From Limnochorda pilosa (GTDB lineage: Bacteria; Bacillota; Limnochordia; Limnochordales; Limnochordaceae), in the NCBI RefSeq assembly GCF_001544015.1, contig NZ_AP014924.1, positions 1,798,001 to 1,862,000 on the forward strand: 64,000 nt of DNA, read 5' to 3'. The first letter of the stretch is position 1. The number at the start of each line of letters is the position of its first letter. Positions 52,285 through 60,065 of the stretch are shown piece by piece. Under the pieces are notes generated by a model. That model was not told where the DNA came from, did not search any database, and saw only the letters and a list, made by a program, of their open reading frames with translations. Made by a program: the position numbers and the translations under genes.

Positions 52285-53175
52285 GTGCGGATCCTGGTGA
52301 CCAACGACGACGGCGTCCATGCCCCGGGGCTCCGGGCCCTGGCCGGGGAGCTGGCCCGGGTGGGGGAGGTGGTGGTGGTCGCACCCGACCGGGAGCGGAG
52401 CGGGGCCGCCCACGCGATCACCGTCCACACGCCGCTCCGGGTGAGCCGGGTGGAGTGGGGGGAAGGGATCGTCGCCTACGCGGTCGACGGGACCCCCACC
52501 GACTGCGTCAAGCTGGGCATGGAAGCCCTCGTGGACGGAGGCTGTGGTGACAGAGGCTGCCAGGCGGTGGTGTCGGGGATCAACCGGGGGCCCAACCTGG
52601 GAACCGACGTCATCTACTCGGGCACCGTCTCCGGCGCGCTGGAGGGACACCTGCAGGGGGTCCCCGCCATCGCCGCCTCCCTCGACAGCTTCACCGCCCG
52701 GGAGGAGAGCTACCGGCCGGCGGCGCGGGTGGTGCGGGAGCTCCTGGGCGAGCTCCTGTCCGGCCGCTGGGAGCGCCCGCCGCTCCTTAACGTCAACGTC
52801 CCCGGCCTGCCCCCGGAGGCCATCCGGGGTGTACGGATCACCCGGTTGGGCGTCCGGCGGTACCGGAACGTCTTCCACCGCCGTGAGGATCCCCGCGGGC
52901 GGGTGTACTACTGGCTGGCGGGAGAGGCCGTCGACCTTGACGAGCGACCCGACACCGACGCCCGCAGCGTCCGCGAGGGATACGTCTCCGTCACGCCGTT
53001 GCGCTTCGATCTCACCGACGCCGCGCGGATGGCGCGGCTCCGGGGCTGGGAGGCGCGCACCTGGGAGGGCATCGCAACGGCCCCCATGGCTCCCCCGGAG
53101 CCAGGCGCGGGTGCCCCCACAGAAACTTCGGGGGCGCCGCCGGGGCCTGGAGCATTGGGGCCGGACCCCGAATAG
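52285..53175 (+). CDS. surE: 5'/3'-nucleotidase SurE
   Basis: Metal-dependent nucleoside-monophosphate phosphatase, often linked to stationary-phase survival. The 296-residue protein starts VRILVTNDDGVHAPGLRAL with the metal-binding Asp pair, then VAPDRERSGAAHAIT, YAVDGTPTDCVKLG and VSGINRGPNLGTDVIYSGTVSGA. It is about 40 residues longer than usual, owing to a C-terminal Pro/Ala/Gly-rich tail. The GTG at 52285 has a GGGAGG site 7 bases upstream. Confidence 0.93.
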   Translation: MRILVTNDDGVHAPGLRALAGELARVGEVVVVAPDRERSGAAHAITVHTPLRVSRVEWGEGIVAYAVDGTPTDCVKLGMEALVDGGCGDRGCQAVVSGINRGPNLGTDVIYSGTVSGALEGHLQGVPAIAASLDSFTAREESYRPAARVVRELLGELLSGRWERPPLLNVNVPGLPPEAIRGVRITRLGVRRYRNVFHRREDPRGRVYYWLAGEAVDLDERPDTDARSVREGYVSVTPLRFDLTDAARMARLRGWEARTWEGIATAPMAPPEPGAGAPTETSGAPPGPGALGPDPE

Positions 53176-53204
53176 GGTGAGCACCGCCTCGGGAGGTGAG
53201 GCGC

Positions 53205-53423
53205 ATGCTCCTCTGGCTGGCGGTGCTCCTGGGTTGGCTCGTCCTCGCGGCCGGCGGCATGGGACAGGCGGCCGGGCTCCGGTGCCGCGACGCGGACGGG
53301 CGATCCACCGCGGCCCGGTGGGCCCGAAGGTGGCGGCGGGTGGCGGGCTGGGCGGCCATCGGGTGGGGGCTCGCCCTGCTCTGGATCTTCCTGGATACGC
53401 TGCTCGCCGCGGTGGCACGGTAG
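53205..53423 (+). CDS. small two-helix membrane protein of unknown function
   Basis: A 72-residue protein with two hydrophobic helices (MLLWLAVLLGWLVLAAGG and WAAIGWGLALLWIFLDTLL) separated by an Arg-rich loop. The ATG at 53205 follows GGGAGG by 8 bases; a GTG at 53196 is less likely. It lies just after surE. No family was recognised. Confidence 0.5.
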   Translation: MLLWLAVLLGWLVLAAGGMGQAAGLRCRDADGRSTAARWARRWRRVAGWAAIGWGLALLWIFLDTLLAAVAR

Positions 53424-53524
53424 AACCAAGGAATTCGACGTGGTGACAGGAATCCTCGTGACCCGGGAGGAAGTAAAACCAAGGAGCCAGCCGACAACGG
53501 CTTCACAGGAAGGGGGCATGCGCC

Positions 53525-53911
53525 GTGTTCCCTAGCCGAGAGGATGTCCTGACGGGCCTGAAGCGCTTCAAGCGCCTGGCCAAGCAGGACATCCTTGCGA
53601 GCTCCCTAACCTCTCGTCCGGACTTCTGGCATCGGCAGGCCGAGGTTCGGCGAGAGGAGTACACGGCCCTGATGGCCTGGGTTGAACACGAAGGGGTAGA
53701 GGCGGCGTACCGGAGAGCTGCGGAGCGGTACGAGGCCCTGCCCCTTCGGTCGTCTTCGGAGGAACCCTCGCCGGAGGTGGGGGGACGTCAACAGGCCCTC
53801 GAGATGTTCTTCCACCTCCTGGGCCTGGACCAGGAGCAGATGGCAGCCCTGAGGGAGCCTGAGGCCAACTCCGAAACGGAGGGGCTCTCCGTCCAGCGGA
53901 TGGGGAGTTGA
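53525..53911 (+). CDS. hypothetical protein
   Basis: A 128-residue soluble, charged, mostly helical protein (start MFPSREDVLTGLKRFKRLAK; WHRQAEVRREEYTALMAWV in the middle). I do not recognise it. The GTG start is preceded by GGAAGGGGGC. The 100 bases upstream contain AACCAAGGA twice and two GTGAC words, possibly a regulatory region. Its composition is less GC-extreme than its neighbours. Confidence 0.5.
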   Translation: MFPSREDVLTGLKRFKRLAKQDILASSLTSRPDFWHRQAEVRREEYTALMAWVEHEGVEAAYRRAAERYEALPLRSSSEEPSPEVGGRQQALEMFFHLLGLDQEQMAALREPEANSETEGLSVQRMGS

Positions 53912-54236
53912 CGCCGCCGCCCTCGATCCATCGCGTCCTTGCACCGGCCGTCGCCGGGTGGGACGCTGCGGGCTGAGCAGAGCAGGCAGGTCGGTTGCAT
54001 CACGCCGGGTGCCCTTGGTGTGCGGGCATCCGGCCGTGCGCGGGCGGGCCCGCGGTCGCGCCAGCGCCGCGCGTCGGCCCTGGCGGCGGAGCCGAGCGCC
54101 ACGGGCTCGGCCGCCGGCCGAGCCGGCCGACGCGGGGGCGCCACACCAGCTGGAGCGCTCGACGATCGGGCCAGGCAGGCTTCCTTTGCACCCCCACACG
54201 CGTCCTCGTTTTCGCAGGCCCCCAGCCGCCCGCCTT
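53912..54236. other. gap between convergent genes, with inverted repeats
   Basis: This 325-base stretch between the hypothetical gene and lexA has no recognised gene. It contains GCCGAGC-GCCACGG-GCTCGGC near 54090-54110, a 7-bp inverted repeat that could terminate transcription. It also contains CACCCCCACACGCGT at 54189-54203, which read on the minus strand partly resembles the CRISPR-like units at 8275 and 40129. Confidence 0.45.
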
Positions 54237-54842
54237 TCACCCGAGCTTCCGGATCAACCCCACCACGCGCCCCAGGATCTCCACGCGGTCAGCATAGATG
54301 GGTCCCATGGCCGGGTTCTCAGGCTGCAGGCGGATACGCCCGTCTTCTCGGAAGAAGCGCTTCACCGTGGCTTCGTCCTCGATCATGGCAACGGTGATGT
54401 CGCCGTTCTCGGCGGTCGCCTGGCGGCGTACCACGACCCAGTCCCCGTCCAGGATGCCCGCCTGGATCATGCTGTCGCCCCGCACCTTGAGGACGAAGAG
54501 CTCGTCGTCGCCGAAGAGCTCCTTGGAGATGGGGACGTAGGTCTCCACGTTCTCCACGGCCAGGATCGGTGCGCCCGCGGTGACCCTCCCCACGACGGGC
54601 ACCTGCTGGTAGGGGACGCGCCGGTGCTCGGGGCTGAGGAGCTCGATGGCCCTGGGCTTGGTGGGGTCTCGCCGCAGGTACCCCTTCTGCTCCAGACGCC
54701 CCAGGTGCCCGTGCACCGTGGAGCTGGAGCTGAGGCCCACCGCCTGGCCGATCTCCCGCACCGAGGGTGGGTAGCCCTTCTCCTCGACGCACTTGCGGAT
54801 GAACTCGAGGATCTCCCGCTGCCGCTTGCTCAGGTCCCGCAC
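54237..54842 (-). CDS. lexA: SOS repressor LexA
   Basis: Represses DNA-damage genes and self-cleaves when RecA is activated. The 201-residue protein starts [15 protein letters not shown] and has the winged helix with [20 protein letters not shown]. The cleavage site is Ala89-Gly90 in RVTAGAPI, and the catalytic pair is Ser124 in GDSMIQ and Lys161 in EATVKRF. GTG at 54842 has a GGAGGGGGG site. It is divergent from the yneA-like gene, as in Bacillus, with SOS-box-like sites in between. Confidence 0.93.
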   Translation of the reverse strand: MRDLSKRQREILEFIRKCVEEKGYPPSVREIGQAVGLSSSSTVHGHLGRLEQKGYLRRDPTKPRAIELLSPEHRRVPYQQVPVVGRVTAGAPILAVENVETYVPISKELFGDDELFVLKVRGDSMIQAGILDGDWVVVRRQATAENGDITVAMIEDEATVKRFFREDGRIRLQPENPAMGPIYADRVEILGRVVGLIRKLG

Positions 54843-54877
54843 GCGACGTCCCCCCTCCAAAGGTATCCAGCGCCGTC

Positions 54878-54906
54878 ATTATAGCACGCACGTTTGCTGC
54901 TTGCAA
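54878..54906 (-). promoter_or_regulatory. lexA promoter
   Basis: On the minus strand a perfect TATAAT (54878-54883) is preceded by TTGCAA (54901-54906) at 17 bases. The -35 overlaps the SOS-box-like site at 54904-54917, so LexA can repress its own gene. Confidence 0.65.
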
Positions 54907-54917
54907 ACGCGAGTTCG
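54904..54917. promoter_or_regulatory. SOS box (LexA operator) 1
   Basis: CAAAC-GCGA-GTTCG differs by one base from the Firmicutes half-site pattern CGAAC-N4-GTTCG. It overlaps the lexA -35 and lies just upstream of the yneA-like -35. An additional inverted repeat, CGTTTGC-N5-GCAAACG, lies at 54891-54909. Confidence 0.6.
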
Positions 54918-54925
54918 CAAACGGG

Positions 54926-54954
54926 TTGACACGGGCGCGCCGTCGTGGTAAAGT
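54926..54954 (+). promoter_or_regulatory. promoter of the yneA-like gene
   Basis: A perfect TTGACA (54926-54931) and TAAAGT (54949-54954) are separated by 17 bases. SOS-box-like sites lie on both sides, so repression by LexA is expected. Confidence 0.65.
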
Positions 54955-54968
54955 ATGGGCGAGGGCTG

Positions 54969-54982
54969 CGAACATGTATTCG
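54969..54982. promoter_or_regulatory. SOS box (LexA operator) 2
   Basis: CGAAC-ATGT-ATTCG matches CGAAC-N4-GTTCG at all but one position. It lies just downstream of the yneA-like -10, over the expected transcription start, a normal place for LexA repression. Confidence 0.6.
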
Positions 54983-55014
54983 TGACGCTCACACGTGCGA
55001 GGGAGGCGAACGCG

Positions 55015-55533
55015 ATGGCCATCCACCCAGGAACGCGTCCCGTACCGCTTTCAGGCTCGCCACGGCGCGGCCGCGTCGCCGCCGGGCGGAGTCCCGAAGC
55101 CGGCCCGGGCCGCTCCCGGCGCAGCGGGGCCCTGCTGGCCGTCCTGATGGCAGCGGCGTCCCTGGTGGCCGTCCACGCGTTGAGCGCTGATCCGTTGCCG
55201 CAGGCCGTGGAGGCGCGCGATCCCAGCCCTTCAGCGGAGGCAGGGTTCGCGGGCGCCGTTCAGGGCCTCAGCCCTGGAGGCCGGAGCGACGTTTCTGCCC
55301 AGCCATCGGAGGACCGGGGGCCCGCGACCGCCCATACCAGCGCTCTGTCGGGCGAGGAGGCTGTATGGGTCGTCGGGCCGGGGGAGACCCTCTGGAGCAT
55401 CGCCCGAAGGGTGGCGCCGCAGGAGGATCCGCGGCGGGTGGTGGAAGCAATCCGGAGGCTCAACGGCCTTCACACCGCGGTCCTGCGCATCGGCCAGTCG
55501 CTCCGCCTGCCGCCGGGCCTGGAAGCCCGGTGA
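55015..55533 (+). CDS. LysM-domain cell division suppressor (YneA-like)
   Basis: In Bacillus YneA delays septation during the SOS response. This 172-residue protein has a basic cytoplasmic N terminus, one membrane helix (GALLAVLMAAASLVAVHAL), a linker, and a C-terminal LysM domain (VWVVGPGETLWSIARRVAP to RIGQSLRLPPG) that would bind peptidoglycan. The ATG at 55015 follows GAGGGAGG. The divergent position beside lexA and the SOS boxes support the assignment more than sequence identity does. Confidence 0.75.
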   Translation: MAIHPGTRPVPLSGSPRRGRVAAGRSPEAGPGRSRRSGALLAVLMAAASLVAVHALSADPLPQAVEARDPSPSAEAGFAGAVQGLSPGGRSDVSAQPSEDRGPATAHTSALSGEEAVWVVGPGETLWSIARRVAPQEDPRRVVEAIRRLNGLHTAVLRIGQSLRLPPGLEAR

Positions 55534-55541
55534 GCCAGGAG

Positions 55542-56513
55542 TCAGAACTCGAGCTTCCGGACCTGCTCCCGCAGGCGGCGGTTCACGACGTGGGTGTAGC
55601 GCTGGGTGGTGGCCACCGACGCATGGCCGAGGAGCTCTTGGATCGAGCGGAGGTCGGCGTCTTTCTCCAGGAGGAGCGTTGCCATGGTATGCCGCAGCTT
55701 GTGCGCCGAGAGGCCGGGGAGGCTCTCGGGCAGCGCCGCGGCCATGCGCTTGATGAGGTAGTGGACCCCGTGCCGCGTGAGCGGGCCCCCGTGCAGGTTC
55801 CTGAAGAGCCGGTCGGGGGCCGGGCTGCCCCGGGGCACCCGCCGCACCCGGAGGTACCCGCGCAGGATCCGGGCGAGGTCCGGGTGCAAGGGGACGACTC
55901 GCTCCTTGGCGCCCTTGCCGAAGAGGCGCACGCTCTCACCGGCGAAGCTGACGTCCCTGAGACGAAGCCCCGTCAACTCGCTCACCCGGCACCCCGTGTA
56001 CAACAGGGTGGCCACCATCGCGTGATCCCGCACCGGCGACGTCCCAGCCCGCCGGGCCGCCTCCAGCAGCGCCGTCGCTTCCTCCTGGCTGAGGAAAATG
56101 GGTTCGTGGCTGGGCACCCGCGGGGCGCGCAGCTCCTCGGCCGGGTTCTCCCGCACGTAGCCCTGGCGCACCAGGAAGCTGTAGAAGGTCCGAATGCAGC
56201 TGACCTTCCGGGCGCGGGCGGCCTCACCGTTTCGCCGCTCCTTCTGCAGGTAGTAGAGGAAGGAGCTCAGGACCAGCGGGTCGGCACTCGCGAAGTCCGA
56301 GCCCTCCCGGCGAAGAAACTGCTCCAGAAGGGTCAGATCGCGGGTATACCCGTCCGCCGTCCGCTCGGAGCGGCCCTCTTCGACCAGCAGGTGCTCCTGG
56401 AAGGCCTCGATCCAGGGGTGGAGGCCACTGCGCGGCCGGCGCCGCACCAGCGGGGAGCCCGGGTCGTCTCCATCGGGTGCCGGAGGGGGGGGCTGGTGGT
56501 CGGCCATGGGCAT
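55542..56513 (-). CDS. tyrosine recombinase (XerC/XerD-like)
   Basis: Site-specific recombinase, probably for chromosome dimer resolution. The 323 residues include an N-terminal SAM-like core-binding domain (FQEHLLVEEGRSERTADGY) and the catalytic set Arg176 (TGCRVSEL), Lys200 (GKGAKER), His271 and Arg274 (HKLRHTMATLL), His297 (LGHASV) and Tyr306 (RYTHV). The ATG at 56513 is behind GGGAGGCG. It converges on the yneA-like gene with only 8 bases between stops. The exact Xer type is not resolved. Confidence 0.88.
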   Translation of the reverse strand: MPMADHQPPPPAPDGDDPGSPLVRRRPRSGLHPWIEAFQEHLLVEEGRSERTADGYTRDLTLLEQFLRREGSDFASADPLVLSSFLYYLQKERRNGEAARARKVSCIRTFYSFLVRQGYVRENPAEELRAPRVPSHEPIFLSQEEATALLEAARRAGTSPVRDHAMVATLLYTGCRVSELTGLRLRDVSFAGESVRLFGKGAKERVVPLHPDLARILRGYLRVRRVPRGSPAPDRLFRNLHGGPLTRHGVHYLIKRMAAALPESLPGLSAHKLRHTMATLLLEKDADLRSIQELLGHASVATTQRYTHVVNRRLREQVRKLEF

Positions 56514-56567
56514 CGCCTCCCGGGTCTTGTCTGCCCCTGGGGTTTCACCGCGGCGCCCCCGGTTCCT

Positions 56568-56595
56568 CCTCAACAAAAGACAAATTTTGTTGAGG
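56568..56595. promoter_or_regulatory. AT-rich perfect inverted repeat upstream of the recombinase
   Basis: CCTCAACAAAA (56568-56578) and TTTTGTTGAGG (56585-56595) form an 11-bp perfect inverted repeat with a 6-base spacer. It lies 55 bases before the recombinase start and about 170 bases before the divergent YflT-domain gene. In a 70% GC genome such an AT-rich palindrome is likely an operator. It does not match the SOS box. Confidence 0.5.
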
Positions 56596-56768
56596 GACGG
56601 AAGCCTTCGCGCCGGGAGATTCCGCTCCTGGAAGCGCGTTCCGGCCGCGCTACCGCATGGGCCTGCTCCCGCACGCCCCAGACTAGCTCCGGGCGGGCCG
56701 TTCCCTGAGGCCGGCGGCTCGCCGCCGGGCCTGCTCGGGCCCGCAGGATTGACGAGGGGGGTGTTCGG

Positions 56769-57245
56769 GTGGCGGTAGCCATCGGGGTCATCCACGGTGA
56801 GGTGCGTGCCCGCAGGGTCTTCGAGCAGCTGCGCCTGGAGGGTTTCGGGCCCTCCCAGATCTCCATGCGCTTCCTCTCCCGGGAGGAGTTGCCCGGTTTC
56901 CCCGAGACGTACGATCCCGTGGGCGGTGCGCGCTTTTTCGGGACGCCAGTGGTCAGCCTGCCGGCCGCCGGGTATAATCTGGTTGGGAACAGCACGACCC
57001 TCGACACCTCCATCACCACCCTCAGCGACCTACTCTCCACGATGGCAGCCATGGAGCGCCAGCCTGCCGACCCTGATCAGCCCCAGGTCCGCCTGCTGAT
57101 CCAGGTGCGGGGCCAAGGCGCCGAGCGTGCCGCCGCGATCCTCCGGGAGGCTGGAGCGCACCCCGTCCGGCTCGAGTGGGGCGAGCCTGTCGAGGAGATC
57201 GTCCCGGGTGCTGTGGACCCGGGTGACCTGGACCAGGATTCCTGA
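56769..57245 (+). CDS. YflT-domain (general stress 17M-like) protein
   Basis: A 158-residue protein whose N terminus, VAIGVIHGEVRARRVFEQLR followed by EGFGPSQISMRFLSRE, resembles the YflT/general stress protein 17M module (IGVF...A..A...L...GF....IS). The C-terminal half, VRLLIQVRGQGAERAAAILREAGA, looks like a second similar fold. The GTG start follows GAGGGGGG. The role is unknown; a stress function is only suggested by the domain. Confidence 0.5.
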   Translation: MAVAIGVIHGEVRARRVFEQLRLEGFGPSQISMRFLSREELPGFPETYDPVGGARFFGTPVVSLPAAGYNLVGNSTTLDTSITTLSDLLSTMAAMERQPADPDQPQVRLLIQVRGQGAERAAAILREAGAHPVRLEWGEPVEEIVPGAVDPGDLDQDS

Positions 57246-57388
57246 ACGACGCTCCTGTCTCCGTCGCTTCCGCCCCTCCCGGCCGCTGCATGGCCTGGAG
57301 GTCCTGCATTCGATCGCCACCCCGACGCGTCACCCCAAGGTCGACGACGTTCCGACGGTCCCAAAACCAGACGGAGGAGGCCGATCCG

Positions 57389-58906
57389 TTGGAGCGGCAT
57401 GGGTCGTCTGTCCGTCCCGTGGTTGTCGTCCACCTTTCCTTCGAGGGCCCGGACCCCTACGCCCGGGCGGGCGGGCTGGGCACACGGGTGATGGGGCTCG
57501 ACGACGCTCTGGCGGCAGCGGGTGTTCCGGTGCACCTGCTTTTCGTGGGCGACCCCGACGCGCCGGCCCAAGAGTCTCGCGGGCCCCAGGGGAACCTCCA
57601 CCTCTACCGCTGGTGCCAGTGGATCAGCGCCCATCACCGCAACGGTGTCTACGCAGGCGAGGAGGTGAAGGTCGCCGACTACAGCCGCACGGTGCCGGAG
57701 TTCGTGGTGGAGCGCCTCGTCCGTCCAGCGCTGGCCGAGGACAAGCTCCCGGTGATCCTGGCCGAGGACTGGCAGACGGCCGAGGCGCTCTGCAACCTCT
57801 CGGACCTGCTTCACGAGCGTGGAATGCGGCGGAGCTCCATCCTCGTCTGGAACGCCAACAACACCATGGGCTTCGAGCGCATCAACTGGGGGCGGTTGGG
57901 CTACGTGGCCCACCTGGCCACGGTGAGCCACTACATGAAGCATCAGATGTGGCAGATGGGCTTCAACCCGGTGGTGATCGGCAACGGCATCGAGCCCGCC
58001 TGGCTCGACGCGCCCGATCCCGGCGGGGTCAGCGCCCTTCGGGAGGCAGTCTTGCTTTCCGGGCACACCGACCTCTTCGTCAAGGTCGCCCGCTGGGATC
58101 CCGACAAGCGGTGGGAGATGGCCATCCAGGCCATGGCCCAGCTCCGACGGGAGGGCCGGCGGCCCACGCTGGTGGTGCGCGGCGGCCTGGAACCCTACGG
58201 AGGTCAGGTGCGCAACCTGGCCGAGTCCCTGGGCATGCGCTGGAGGCGGGTCGCGACCTTCGAACCGCTTGCCCGGCACCCGGAGGCTCCATGGGCCGAA
58301 GACGTGCTGCGGGAGTCGGACGTGCTGGAGATCGACGCGGTACTGGACCGGGACCGCCTGCGGGCGCTTTACGCTGCGGCCGACGGGGTGCTGGCCAACT
58401 CCGGGATGGAGCCTTTCGGGCTCGTGGGCCTGGAGGCCATGGCCTCGGGCGGGATCGCCTACACGGGGGCCACCGGCGAGGAGTACGCCCGGCCCTTCGA
58501 GAACGCCGTGGTCCTGGAGACCGACGACCCGGCCGAGATCGTCGCCTACGCGAGGATGCTCGCCGGAGAGCCCCGGCTCGCGGCGGCCATCCGGCGATCG
58601 GCCCGCGAGACCGCACGGCGGTTCACGTGGCCTCGGACGGTCGCGCACCTCTTCCACAGGCTCGCATACCTCTCCGAGCGCGAGGGCCTCCCCTGCCCCT
58701 CCCCTGCCCCATCCCCCACGGTTCGATCGGATGTTCGTCTCCGCCGATCCCCCCGTCACCCCGCGGCCCTACGAAAGGAGGACGTGCAGAATGTCGGAGT
58801 CGGTGGTCATTTATCTGCTGCTGCATCAGCCCCGCCGGCTGCGGTTGCCGGCGCAGCCGATCCCGCGCGGCGCCTCACCCGAGGAGATCGGCCGCTCTCT
58901 CTTTGA
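57389..58906 (+). CDS. glycosyltransferase (family 4/5, glycogen-synthase-like)
   Basis: A GT-B sugar transferase of 505 residues. The N-terminal domain opens VVVVHLSFEGPDPYARAGGLGTRVMGL, with the glycine-rich loop of GT5/GT4 enzymes. The C-terminal domain has FVKVARWDPDKRWEMAIQA and GMEPFGLVGLEAMASG, the nucleotide-sugar site. TTG at 57389 follows GGAGGAGG at 8 bases. The last 60 or so residues are low-complexity and overlap the GH57 gene by 116 bases. The paired GH57 suggests alpha-glucan metabolism. Confidence 0.8.
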   Translation: MERHGSSVRPVVVVHLSFEGPDPYARAGGLGTRVMGLDDALAAAGVPVHLLFVGDPDAPAQESRGPQGNLHLYRWCQWISAHHRNGVYAGEEVKVADYSRTVPEFVVERLVRPALAEDKLPVILAEDWQTAEALCNLSDLLHERGMRRSSILVWNANNTMGFERINWGRLGYVAHLATVSHYMKHQMWQMGFNPVVIGNGIEPAWLDAPDPGGVSALREAVLLSGHTDLFVKVARWDPDKRWEMAIQAMAQLRREGRRPTLVVRGGLEPYGGQVRNLAESLGMRWRRVATFEPLARHPEAPWAEDVLRESDVLEIDAVLDRDRLRALYAAADGVLANSGMEPFGLVGLEAMASGGIAYTGATGEEYARPFENAVVLETDDPAEIVAYARMLAGEPRLAAAIRRSARETARRFTWPRTVAHLFHRLAYLSEREGLPCPSPAPSPTVRSDVRLRRSPRHPAALRKEDVQNVGVGGHLSAAASAPPAAVAGAADPARRLTRGDRPLSL

Positions 58907-60065
58907 CGAGGATCTGGACCGGTCCTACTTCGAGCGGGTCGCCGAGCGGAGTTACCGCCCCACCCTGGAGCTTTTGGACCGGCAGGTCCGGGAGGAGGGA
59001 TTCCGGCTCAGCATCGGCCTCAGCCTCTCGTGGCTGCGCCAGGCGGAGCGATGGGATCCCGGGCTGGTTGAGAGGCTGTCGGCCCTCTTCAGGCTCCCGG
59101 GTGTCGAGCTGGTGGGGTGCGAGCCGTACCACAGCCTGCTACCCTACCTGGACGTGACCCGCTTCGCCCGGAACATGCGGGCCATGCGACGGGAGCTCGC
59201 CCGGCGCTTCGGCCAGAAGGTACGGGTCACGGACACCACCGAGATGCTGGTCTCCAACGACATCTACTACGCGGTGGCCCGGGCGGGCTTCCAGGCCATG
59301 TTCATGGACGGGCGGGACTGGGTGCTGGGTGATCGGAGCCCCGGCTTCCTCTACCGCCACGGTTCCGGGAATCTGAAGCTGCTGGTGCGGCACCACGCTC
59401 TTTCCGACGACGTGGGCTACCGCTTCTCCGACCGGACCTGGCCCGGCTGGCCCCTCATGGCTGACGCCTACGCTGCCTGGGTGGCCGACACGCCTGGCCC
59501 CGTCACGGTCCTCGGCTGGGACTTCGAGACCTTCGGCGAGCACCACGCGGCCTCCACGGGGATCTTCGATTTCCTCGCCTCTCTGTCCGGGTCCTTCCGG
59601 AGCCGGGGCGTGGCGACCTGCACCCCCGGAGAGGCGCTGCGACGGCACGGCGCGGCCACCGCCGAACTGACCCTGCCGGCTCACGTCTGCACGTGGGCGG
59701 GGTCCGGAGGCATCGAGTTCTTCCTGGGCAACCAGGTCCAGCAGGCCGTCTTCCGGCTCATGCACCACGCCTACAACAAAGCCCTCCTCTCGGGCGATCC
59801 TGCCCTGGTGGACCTGGCCCTCTGGCTGATGCAGTCGGACCACCTCCACCTGCTCCAGTGGTGGGGCGCCCAGGGCGACGAAGCGCAGGTCTCGGCCTAC
59901 TTCACGCCGCACGAGTGGTGGCGCCTGGGGCCGGACCGCATTGTCATGGAGGTGCAGCGGGTCTACGAGAACTTCGTGCAGGCGCTGGACGGGGCGGTGG
60001 AACGGCGGATGATGCCCCCGACGCGCGCAGGGGCTGCCTCGGCGTTGCCGGCCGCCCAGCTCTGA
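58791..60065 (+). CDS. glycoside hydrolase family 57 (alpha-amylase type)
   Basis: A 424-residue cytoplasmic (no signal peptide) GH57 enzyme. Family motifs are LLHQPRRL (residues 11-18), GCEPYHSLLPYL, TDTTEML with the likely nucleophile Glu151, and GWDFETFGEHH with the likely acid Asp244. GH57 members act on alpha-glucans as amylases or transferases. The ATG has an AAAGGAGG site. With the adjacent glycosyltransferase it forms a two-gene unit for building or trimming alpha-1,4-glucan. Confidence 0.87.
   Translation: MSESVVIYLLLHQPRRLRLPAQPIPRGASPEEIGRSLFDEDLDRSYFERVAERSYRPTLELLDRQVREEGFRLSIGLSLSWLRQAERWDPGLVERLSALFRLPGVELVGCEPYHSLLPYLDVTRFARNMRAMRRELARRFGQKVRVTDTTEMLVSNDIYYAVARAGFQAMFMDGRDWVLGDRSPGFLYRHGSGNLKLLVRHHALSDDVGYRFSDRTWPGWPLMADAYAAWVADTPGPVTVLGWDFETFGEHHAASTGIFDFLASLSGSFRSRGVATCTPGEALRRHGAATAELTLPAHVCTWAGSGGIEFFLGNQVQQAVFRLMHHAYNKALLSGDPALVDLALWLMQSDHLHLLQWWGAQGDEAQVSAYFTPHEWWRLGPDRIVMEVQRVYENFVQALDGAVERRMMPPTRAGAASALPAAQL

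Noticed and set aside
53788-54240. Long minus-strand frame across the gap beside lexA
   Set aside because: It is Arg/Ala/Pro-rich with no conserved blocks, overlaps the hypothetical gene antisense, and lacks a ribosome site; it is typical of high-GC shadow frames.
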